From Bifidobacterium cuniculi (GTDB lineage: Bacteria > Actinomycetota > Actinomycetes > Actinomycetales > Bifidobacteriaceae): a stretch of DNA of 64,000 nt. The DNA lies in contig NZ_JGYV01000011.1 in assembly GCF_000741575.1 (NCBI RefSeq), positions 19,821 to 83,820 on the forward strand, given 5' to 3'. Of this stretch, positions 45,126 to 52,134 are shown one piece after another. Below the pieces are notes generated by a model, which saw only the letters and a list, made by a program, of their open reading frames with translations, made no database searches and had not been told where the DNA came from. Every line of letters begins with the position of its first letter. Position 1 is the first letter of the stretch. Position numbers and translations under genes: made by a program.

Positions 45126-46258
45126 CAGTCAATCTCCTTCTCATCGCTTGCGTCAGTGTCGTCGCCATCAGTGGTCCCGCCATCGCCCATGTCGATCATC
45201 CGCGGGTCAAGCGCGCCGGTCAGCTTCGCCTGGTCGTCCAGTTCCACCACCTGCCGGCCCAGCGTCTCCAGTTGGTCGACCAACTGCGGCTGCTTGTTCG
45301 TCGCCTTGATGCGACTGTTGATCTCCAGCAGGGTGTCACGCTCGTCAAGTCGGTTGTGCTGGATGAAGTCGCGGAACTCGGAAAGGCAGTACAGCTGCGC
45401 TTCCTGCTCACCCGCCATCGCGTACGCCTGGGTCTCCACGCGCACCATGTTCGTGATGGCCACCAGGTCCTGGAAGGCATCCAGTGCGGCCGCCGAACGG
45501 TTCTTGGTCTTCGGGTCCATGAGCGCACGCCACTTCTCGCCGTAGTTGCGCATGAGCACGTGCTTGGCTTCCGCGGTCATCTGCAGCGCTTCGTCGAGCA
45601 TGCGGTCACGGCGCCTCGAGTCGGTGACGCGCGACGCCTGCATCAGTAGTTGCCATGCCGCATCGGCCTTGGCCAGGCGGTCCTGCTGGAGTTCCACCTG
45701 CAGCTGTGCGAGACTGTGTTCCACGTCCTTGATCTCCGCAAGCACCATGGCGATGGCTGCCTGGGTCTGTATGTGCTGGAGTGCGGGCATGACGTCCGGA
45801 GTGTATTGGATGTTCTCCAACCGTACTTTTTCCCTGATGGTGTTGTTGGCATCGACGATATTCGGCAGTATGTTGCCCTGCTTGTCGAGCTGGAAACGCA
45901 GGATGCCTTGGTCAATAAGTTTCTGTGTGCTCTTCTTGATCGTGGCAACCATGCCGGTTTCCTCGCGATTGACGAACTGGAGTACGAAATCCGCCACGTC
46001 AGGGGCTGTCTGCAGGAGCCAGTCCCAGTCGGTCAGCAGTTCGACCAGCCGACGGTTGTCATCGGGAGCAAGCCGCATTGGCGAAGGTTCGTCTGCCTCC
46101 CACTTCACCATGTCCACTTGCACGACGGGCACCGGCTCGAACGTGCACTGTTGCGCGATGGGCAGTGCGGGATCCGGCGCCTCGAAGCCGCAGTATGAAC
46201 AGCGGCGGGCCACGTCGGCAATATGGGTGCCGCAGTTGGGACATTGGATCATGGGCAT
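45125..46258 (-). CDS. Zinc-ribbon, coiled-coil protein of unknown function
   Basis: 377 residues from ATG 46258, with AAGGAGG 5 bases upstream. The N-terminal zinc ribbon is IQCPNCGTHIADVARRCSYCG. A helical body follows (TAPDVADFVLQFVNREETGMVATIKKSTQKLIDQGILRF), then a coiled-coil region near residues 165-260 (AIAMVLAEIKDVEHSLAQLQVELQQDRLAKADAAWQLLMQAS). The tail is acidic. Proteins of this layout occur in bacteria without assigned role. It is paired with the small zinc-ribbon gene downstream and shares the CxxC plan with it, so the two may form one unit. Confidence 0.65.
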   Translation of the reverse strand: MPMIQCPNCGTHIADVARRCSYCGFEAPDPALPIAQQCTFEPVPVVQVDMVKWEADEPSPMRLAPDDNRRLVELLTDWDWLLQTAPDVADFVLQFVNREETGMVATIKKSTQKLIDQGILRFQLDKQGNILPNIVDANNTIREKVRLENIQYTPDVMPALQHIQTQAAIAMVLAEIKDVEHSLAQLQVELQQDRLAKADAAWQLLMQASRVTDSRRRDRMLDEALQMTAEAKHVLMRNYGEKWRALMDPKTKNRSAAALDAFQDLVAITNMVRVETQAYAMAGEQEAQLYCLSEFRDFIQHNRLDERDTLLEINSRIKATNKQPQLVDQLETLGRQVVELDDQAKLTGALDPRMIDMGDGGTTDGDDTDASDEKEID

Positions 46259-46409
46259 GGAGACCTCCTTCGTCACTTGTCAGCCCATGGTAACAGGTCA
46301 GGGCCGTAGGACTCCCATCATTTTTATCGCCATGCAGATGATTGGCATCTTCGGCTATGGGACGCCCAAGCCGTTCTGGCTTCTGCCATATGACACTCTG
46401 GCGTTACAC

Positions 46410-46432
46410 AGATCCCCGACCTCCGGGGATCT
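46410..46432 (-). terminator. Stem-loop after the DUF4411 gene
   Basis: AGATCCCCG (46410-46418) pairs with CGGGGATCT (46424-46432) around a 5-base loop. It lies 70 bases beyond the stop of the toxin gene on the minus strand. Confidence 0.45.
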
Positions 46433-46501
46433 CCACTTCGTCGGGGGTGTTCCCCCCGGCATTTTCTTGTCTTGCGGGCAGAACACGCTTGGGAGACATC
46501 T

Positions 46502-47066
46502 TCACAGCAACGGCTGTATGGGATATGGTGCCTCGCCAAAGGCCTTGGAACCCTGGATGAACTCACGCAACGTGCAGGTCCGGACGCCCAGCGCTTGCGC
46601 CACGTCCGGTATCTTGGGTTCCTTCTTCCGGGGCTGCTGCGGAGTGGGATGCACAGCTGCCTCGTCCGTGACAATCATGGCACCATATACTTTTCCTGCC
46701 GCGATGAGCCACGGATCGGCCTTGGCTTCTTCTTCCCATAAATTGATGGCCTGAGGCCGGTAGCATCCACTCTGTGACAAGTAGTCCTGGACCTCAACAT
46801 ATGCGGCGCCTATCTCATCTGTCTTACGCGAGATCCGATGATTGCCACATATGCTTTCCGTCCAATCGCTCAATATGTCACGACCGGCTTCCTTGTCAGC
46901 AGGAACCAACTCGTCATAGACGACGTCCAGCACCAGGTTTTCCCCCTCGCCGATCAAGGTCTCCAGAGTCCGCCAGAACGGATGGAATTATCTTCGTGTT
47001 GAACGGATAATGCAAGCGTGCCGATGCAATGAATGCGTTGGAATCCATGAAGACAACATCGCTCAT
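46502..47066 (-). pseudogene. DUF4411 PIN-domain toxin, frameshifted
   Basis: From ATG 47066 the frame reads SDVVFMDSNAFIASARLHYPFN (the PIN N-terminus with its first Asp). It then leaves the coding frame near 46979, where one extra base separates IIPS from FWRTLETLIGEGENLVLDVVYDELV. The rest has the DUF4411 features ADPWLIAAGKVYGAMIVTDE and KIPDVAQALGV. Restored, it gives 187 residues. DUF4411 proteins are probable RNases paired with ImmA/IrrE-type partners, and here the start overlaps that gene's stop (ATGA). If the shift is real the toxin is inactive. Confidence 0.72.
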
Positions 47067-48247
47067 TGTTCCAGCCCCTTTGCGCGAACCACGCCGTCAT
47101 ACGCCTTCAGGCTACGGACGCCAAGCAGTGCAAGTCCGTCAGTGAATGGCAAAGCCCCTCGTTGCACGCTGTCATGTACCATGCCCACATAACGATCGTC
47201 AAGACGATACGCATTCGTGAAGTTCTGGTTGCCGCCGCCACTCTCCTGCCGCGGTTCATCGTCATGAATCGCGCGTTGTGTCAGTCTACGGACTTCCTTC
47301 ACGTCCTGGTCATTCGCCAGCCCCAACTCCTTCGCATGGATGACTAGGGCAAGCGCGCTGAGACCATATCGCCGTGCACATGTCTGCGCAGTATCCCATA
47401 CGGAGCTTCCGCCCCCTGCCGTGAATTCGTTCCAATGACTACGAAAATCTCCGTCAGAGACCAGTGCATGGACGGCTGCTCGGTTGACGAGTCGTTCCGT
47501 GTCGGAATCATGCACAGCCATCTTGTCGTCACCCACATTGAACAGTTCTTCGTTGCCAAGGAGTACATGTCCGATCTCATGCAGCAGAGAAAACAGCATG
47601 GCCTTATGGGAGTCGTTGCGGTTGATGAAGATGAGGGGAGCGACGTCGTCCAGAAGAACAAAAGCCCTGAATTCGTTGATATCCAGACGTCTACGCGTGC
47701 CACTGACCATGGAATCGACCATGACCATAAGGCCCGCTTCGGACGCTTGCCTACGCACGTAGTTGAACCGTGCCCCGTCATTCTTTCCGAGAATGAATTT
47801 GTCCTCCAGATGAAGTGCCATGCGGATAGCCTGTCCCAAGACCCGAGAATCTTTGGTATGGGCCTGAGAAGTTACCAATGCATTCGCTCCCAGCCCATTG
47901 GCCATCATCTCGTCACGGGCCCAATCCTGTCGACCGTGCATTACCTGAAGCAAATCTTCCAGGTTCTTGCTCATGGGAGCGTGGTCGTTGTTGACCGTCC
48001 TGTACTGGAGCAGCGGTTCGGGATTCTTCGGAGTGACTACCGACTTCACCAAGTAGCCGAATGGCACATGCAGTGCCTTCCCCAGCTGGGAAATCTTGGT
48101 GAAGGAAAGAGGGAACGGTTCATTCCGATCAAGCCACTGGGGCAGCTCAGCCAGGTCTTTCCCGGTGGAGGCAATAGCCTTGGGATCTTCCCGGCTGTCA
48201 AGCACAGCCTGGCGGAGCGTATGCGGATAAACGGTAATGCTGGCCAA
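47063..48247 (-). CDS. ImmA/IrrE metallopeptidase-domain protein, partner of DUF4411 toxin
   Basis: About 394 residues. The N-terminal half resembles an XRE-type helix-turn-helix region (KISQLGKALHVPFGYLVKSVVTPKNPEPLLQYRTV). The C-terminal half holds the zinc metallopeptidase motif LLHEIGHVLLG (HExxH) with INRNDSHKAMLF before it, typical of IrrE/ImmA. I suggest TTG 48247 with AAAGGAG upstream as start; ATG 48292 or the more distal ATG 48391 are possible. In known pairs this protein is the antitoxin of a DUF4411 PIN toxin. The toxin partner here is frameshifted while this gene is intact. Confidence 0.72.
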   Translation of the reverse strand: MASITVYPHTLRQAVLDSREDPKAIASTGKDLAELPQWLDRNEPFPLSFTKISQLGKALHVPFGYLVKSVVTPKNPEPLLQYRTVNNDHAPMSKNLEDLLQVMHGRQDWARDEMMANGLGANALVTSQAHTKDSRVLGQAIRMALHLEDKFILGKNDGARFNYVRRQASEAGLMVMVDSMVSGTRRRLDINEFRAFVLLDDVAPLIFINRNDSHKAMLFSLLHEIGHVLLGNEELFNVGDDKMAVHDSDTERLVNRAAVHALVSDGDFRSHWNEFTAGGGSSVWDTAQTCARRYGLSALALVIHAKELGLANDQDVKEVRRLTQRAIHDDEPRQESGGGNQNFTNAYRLDDRYVGMVHDSVQRGALPFTDGLALLGVRSLKAYDGVVRAKGLEQ

Positions 48248-48989
48248 GACCTTTACGCTCCTTTCCCTGATTCCCTGAAGGTTTGTGTACATGCAGGGCA
48301 GTATCCCGAATTCTAGCCGTATCGGACATTTCATCCAACGGGCTGCGTCTTGCCGAGTGATTGGTGTTTCAATGTCGGCCTCAAGAATCATCGCCCCAGC
48401 GCAGAATCACTATCTATCTTAAGTGCGTGTTTCTGCAATACTTCGGTAGTGCCACTTCTTACAGTACAGAACAATATCCTGCGTCTCACAGTTATGGGTT
48501 GTGACCGGGTCACAACCCACCAAACACCTCACCAACTATCCCAAAAATACACCGCATCCCGTAGTCGTGAGTTATGCCCCGGTCACAACCCGCCGAATAA
48601 CCTCATCTCATCAGGGACCCTTCCAGCGCATCCATTCGTAACGAATCCCTCGAAGCCCACCACTGCACGAACAACACATCGTTTCCGCGACCCTAAATGT
48701 CACCGAGAAAAACCGCCACATGGAGCTAACCGTGGCACACGGTGTGGTCGTTGGAACGGATACCGACTGCCTCCGCACACCCAGTCCTGCGTCGACAAAG
48801 ATACCCGCCCCATACGTTCAGCTTGTCGTTCGCTCGACTTCATTGAACCATCTGCTATATCATGGTCTTAACCTCGCAAAGCCCGCAAAACGGACCATGC
48901 CCATGCAATGACGCATGTGACCGACCAACCACCCGTACCTTCTGCACGACTGGGGAAAGCAGTAGGACTGCACCGCGAGAAGAAGAGAT
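48248..48989. other. Repeat-rich intergenic region
   Basis: No convincing gene. It contains a single degenerate copy of the CTTAAGTGCG repeat (48410-48427), the second 101-bp inverted element (48491-48591), and the first copy of a duplicated leader (48854-48996) that carries the promoter and ribosome site of the gene at 48990. Confidence 0.6.
48491..48591. repeat. 101-bp inverted element, copy 2
   Basis: The left box has GTTGTGACCGGGTCAC (from 48498) and the right box GTTATGCCCCGGTCACAAC (48571-48589). The left-to-right offset is 80 bp, exactly as at 4784-4884. The base before GTTGTG changes from C in copy 1 to G here in both arms, so the arms covary. Confidence 0.75.
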
Positions 48990-49754
48990 ATGAAGAGGCA
49001 TCGAATCATCCACACCACACTCGCCCTTTTAGCCTTCCTTCCGGCACTCTGCACCCCCTCACCGGCCCTCGCCCTCGAGCCCATTCCGCAGGACGTGACG
49101 GCATTCCTCGAATCCAGCAAGCCGAGCATCATGGAATTCGAACGCGACCACACCAGCATCATGCTGCCCCTCTCGGAGGAAGCCGCAGAGCCAGACATCA
49201 GGGCCGCGCAGAAGACCTACTACGTAAGTTATGACGACGGCGACCGACTGACCATCGTCCCCTCCGACGAATGGACGGCTGCCGTCTATCACGGCACTAC
49301 GCCGACAGGCACCGCCACGGCTTGGCGCGACGAGGACGGCACGCTGACAGACGGCCAGTCCACTGACGCACAACTGGCCCAGTATCTCACCCAGGCAGAA
49401 GACAGCGGCAGCGACTTGGTGCTCATACACGAGGAACATGCCTGGTTCCTGCGCAAGGACGGCATGATGACGCCGCTGAACGAGGCAGCCACCCAACGGT
49501 TCCCGACTGCAGTCAGCGAGCAGGACTTCCTGGATACGCTGCAACCCATCTTCGACGAGACCCGCAGACTGACCCGTGAGGCCGAAGCGCGCGGTGAGAT
49601 ATTGGTCGGCGGCGGCTACACCCAGCGTGCCGACCATAAGCAGACCCCCGCGCGTCTGGCAGCCGCCGCAGCCATCCTGCTCCTTCCCTGCGCTGCCGCC
49701 ATCCTCGTCATTACGATCCGACGAAAGCGACCGCACGGCGGCCCGCGACAATAG
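48990..49754 (+). CDS. Secreted, C-terminally membrane-anchored protein of unknown function
   Basis: 254 residues. A signal peptide (KRHRIIHTTLALLAFLPALCTPSPALA, about 1-29) is followed by an extracellular domain of about 180 residues with no recognised family. A C-terminal membrane helix (about 224-246, ARLAAAAAILLLPCAAAILVITI) and a basic tail RRKRPHGG come last. No sortase motif is seen before the helix, so it is a single-pass membrane protein facing outward. Its leader and first codons (MKR) are duplicated at 50215-50366, upstream of the SDR gene. It is followed by the 244-bp repeat element. Confidence 0.7.
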   Translation: MKRHRIIHTTLALLAFLPALCTPSPALALEPIPQDVTAFLESSKPSIMEFERDHTSIMLPLSEEAAEPDIRAAQKTYYVSYDDGDRLTIVPSDEWTAAVYHGTTPTGTATAWRDEDGTLTDGQSTDAQLAQYLTQAEDSGSDLVLIHEEHAWFLRKDGMMTPLNEAATQRFPTAVSEQDFLDTLQPIFDETRRLTREAEARGEILVGGGYTQRADHKQTPARLAAAAAILLLPCAAAILVITIRRKRPHGGPRQ

Positions 49755-49809
49755 CAAGTTCTCTTTTCGCGGATCGTGCCGATAATGGGGAAACACGCCG
49801 CGGTCTTCG

Positions 49810-50053
49810 CTATCTGCCTTAAGTGCGAGTTTTCGGGACCTGTTGGAGGTCTATCTGCCTTAAGTGCGGTACCCACTCAAGTGCCGGACCACCAAGCAGG
49901 CAAAGAAAAAGGACAGACAATGCATCGTTAAGCCAATCAATGACAAAATATTTTAAATACAATCACTCTGACAATTTTCGTCGTCAGGTCGAACCGCACT
50001 TAAGGAAGATAGACCTCCGACAGGTCCCGAAAACTCGCACTTAAGGCAGATAG
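49810..50053. repeat. 244-bp four-repeat inverted element, copy 1
   Basis: CTATCTGCCTTAAGTGCG occurs at 49810-49827 and 49851-49868 in direct orientation, and inverted at 49995-50012 (one mismatch) and 50036-50053, each pair 41 bp apart. The 22-23-bp segments between paired repeats are also inverted copies of each other here. The 124-bp centre is AT-rich and non-coding. The element is matched in length and layout by 60230-60473. Confidence 0.88.
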
Positions 50054-50214
50054 ATGCCGCAGACAGCAACGAAAGGCACGAGGCAACACTCCGCAGACTC
50101 CCGCCCCAACGCACAAGGCCACCAACCCACCAACCAAACCCCCGACACCGCAATAATGCGACATCCCGCCCCATCCGTCCGGTTTATCTGTCCGCCCAAC
50201 CCGCCAAACCGCTT

Positions 50215-50366
50215 GCTGTATCATGGGTCTCAACCTCGCAACAACCCAAGAAAACCGGGCCGTGCACACGCAATGATGCATGTGGCCGACTACGCGCAAC
50301 GGCACTCCCTGCACGACCGGCGAGAACGGCAGGCTGCACCGCGAGGAGACCAGGGACATGAAGAGG
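50215..50366 (+). repeat. Duplicated leader region (second copy; first at 48854-48996)
   Basis: The two stretches share GCT.TATCATGG, AACCTCGCAA, ACGCAATGA.GCATGTG, GCACGAC.GG, CTGCACCGCGAG.AGA and the start ATGAAGAGG, at matching spacing. TATCAT is a likely -10. The same promoter, leader and start have thus been joined to two unrelated genes. Confidence 0.75.
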
Positions 50367-50444
50367 ACCCATAACCACCCCGCCACGGCGCCCCGCCGCT
50401 TCGACCCGATCGGCGAGCGCCTCGAGGAAAGGTTCTCAAGATGA
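50358..50444 (+). CDS. 28-codon leader ORF coupled to the SDR gene
   Basis: ATG 50358 has GAGGAGA 8 bases upstream, a strong ribosome site. The ORF encodes MKRTHNHPATAPRRFDPIGE and ends RLEERFSR. Its stop overlaps the SDR start (ATGA at 50441-50444), so ribosomes would pass straight on. The SDR gene has no good ribosome site of its own. The first residues derive from the duplicated leader of the gene at 48990. It may be a translational leader rather than a functional peptide. Confidence 0.55.
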   Translation: MKRTHNHPATAPRRFDPIGERLEERFSR

Positions 50445-51235
50445 ACACCGGAACAACCACTGCACATCCGTTGGAACAGCGCACCGCGGTGATGTCGGGG
50501 GCCACCCGCGGCGTCGGCAGGGACGTTGCCCTCGCCCTGGCCGAAGCCGGCATGAACATATGCCTGCTGACCCACAATCCCGTCGACGCCGCACTCACGG
50601 TCAAGCTGATCGAGATCGCCGGCGGCAACGTCGTCGCGCTGCCGTGCATGGTCGACGATGACGCGGCGCTGACCGACGCCATGAGCCAGGCGTGCGTGAT
50701 GTTCGACACCGGCGTCGACCTCATGTTCATCAACATGGGGCTGATGCCCGATGCATACGACTACCCGCAGGCACCCGTCGGCCATATCACGGGCGACCAG
50801 TGGAGCGACTACATGGAGAGCTCGTCGCGCGGCGCCTTCGTCAGCACTGCGCGCGCCGCACGGTACATGCAGAACCAGCCGCAGGGCGGCGTGATCATCA
50901 ACACTGCGTTCCACGGCGGCACGGCACGCCCGGGACTGGCCCTGTATGCCGCGTCGCGCGCAGCGCTCCGTGCGGTGTGCGACACGGTGAACCTGGAGAG
51001 CGCAGCCGAGGGACTGCCGGTCCGCGCCCACATGCTCGCCAGCGGCGACACCGAACGGGACCGGGACGCCATCGTGGACACCGTCCTGAAACTGGCATAC
51101 GCCGTCGGACGCGACCAGGCCCCCACAATCATCGACCTAAGGCGACCCCGCCAAGAGGCTGTTGCCGCGCCGAGCTGGATGACCATACTCACAACGGCTC
51201 GATGGATTCGTTGGCCTTCCCAAAACAGGACATGA
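50441..51235 (+). CDS. SDR-family protein lacking the catalytic lysine
   Basis: 264 residues. Rossmann fold with the nucleotide-binding TGxxxGxG variant SGATRGVGRDVALALAEAG, and the catalytic-serine region VIINTAFHGG. The active-site YxxxK is YAASR, with Arg in place of Lys, and the canonical NNAG is INMG. Dehydrogenase activity is therefore doubtful. The C-terminal 20 residues are read from DNA shared with the convergent hipA remnant (51189-51235), suggesting the original end was lost. Translation probably depends on the coupled leader ORF. Confidence 0.68.
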   Translation: MNTGTTTAHPLEQRTAVMSGATRGVGRDVALALAEAGMNICLLTHNPVDAALTVKLIEIAGGNVVALPCMVDDDAALTDAMSQACVMFDTGVDLMFINMGLMPDAYDYPQAPVGHITGDQWSDYMESSSRGAFVSTARAARYMQNQPQGGVIINTAFHGGTARPGLALYAASRAALRAVCDTVNLESAAEGLPVRAHMLASGDTERDRDAIVDTVLKLAYAVGRDQAPTIIDLRRPRQEAVAAPSWMTILTTARWIRWPSQNRT

Positions 51236-51496
51236 GCCGATCGAACTCGTCCGCGGTGAACATGTCCAATCCCAGCCGCAACGCCATCGCATCACGCGCA
51301 CGCCGCTCATCAGGCAACAGGTTCTCCAGGAACGCACCGGGCGCCCCGCTGTCCCAGCCGCCCTCCAACGGCAGGCTCAGACTGACCGGCATGGCCGCAT
51401 CGGCATCATACGCGAGATTCACCCGACCGTCGCCGTCGCGGAAGAACACCCCAGGTGGGTGCCGTCCTGCCATACGTGCAAGAGGCCGCCGCTCAT
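51189..51496 (-). pseudogene. hipA N-terminal remnant, frameshifted and truncated
   Basis: From ATG 51496 it reads SGGLLHVWQDGTHLG. After a missing base in the C4 run at 51449-51452 it continues VFFRDGDGRVNLAYDADAAMPVSLSLPLEGGWDSGAPGAFLENLLPDE, the HipA N-terminal (couple_hipA) domain. It stops after about 102 residues, whereas full HipA is over 400, so the kinase domain is gone. The start overlaps the upstream HTH gene's stop (ATGA), the normal hipB-hipA order. It is non-functional as a kinase. Confidence 0.72.
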
Positions 51497-52028
51497 AGCG
51501 AATACGCCACCATCTCACGCGGATAGGTCACCGTCCTGATACCCAGCACCGCGAACACCCTGCGCGCATCCCGCAGATCCGACAACTCCTGCTCCATCAG
51601 GCTGCGCACCCAGTACACGTCCACGCCGGCCGCCAAGGCCACCTGGTCCGCGTCCATCCCCAGACGCCCCATCGCCGCCGCCACGCTCCCGGCAACGTCC
51701 TGCGGACGCGGGAAGTACTCCAGGCCGGAAGCCGGCGCCAGGGGACGATCGCCGTACGCAGTCACACGGTCATAGGCGGACAGGTCCAGCGTGGCGGCAA
51801 TCATGGCGACACCTCCGATCCCAATGTATCCACGCTCTTCATGGTACCCGAAAAGAGCCACGTTGCTACCCCAGCCCTCTTGGGCCATGTTGTACAACGC
51901 GAACATCCAGCGAACTGCATCGTCGGCCCGTACCGCTCATGCAGCTCAACCATCCGGTCACGTTGCGCCGCCCAACCCTCTCCGCATAGTTCGCGCAACA
52001 TCACCTCTACGCCCATCGTCACACCCAT
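51493..52028 (-). pseudogene. HTH (HipB-like) gene with frameshift
   Basis: ATG 52028 has GGGAGG 5 bases upstream. It encodes GVTMGVEVMLRELCGEGWAA..VELHERYG, then a missing base in the C3/G3 run near 51927-51929 shifts the frame. Restored, it continues ADDAVRWMFALYNMAQEGWG to a C-terminal helix-turn-helix (MDADQVALAAGVDVYWVRSLMEQELSDLRDARRVFAVLGI). About 178 residues result. It would be the antitoxin and regulator of the truncated hipA behind it, and both members carry single-base shifts. Confidence 0.65.
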
Positions 52029-52134
52029 ACCGACCTCCCCCTCCGCCCCACTATGCTGTGCCCCAGACGACCTTGCCGCGCCCGCCACGGCCCACGGCAC
52101 TGTCGCCCGACACACTCCAACCGGAAGGGGCACC

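Noticed and set aside
46411..46460. GATCCCCG...CGGGGATC and GGGGGTGTTCCCCCC looked like a type I-E CRISPR repeat
   Set aside because: There is only one such hairpin and no second repeat at a regular distance, and no cas genes are near.
49810..50053. Repeat-spacer-repeat pattern considered as a miniature CRISPR
   Set aside because: Only two repeats per side, the pairs are inverted to each other, the spacers in copy 1 mirror each other, and no cas genes or leader are present.
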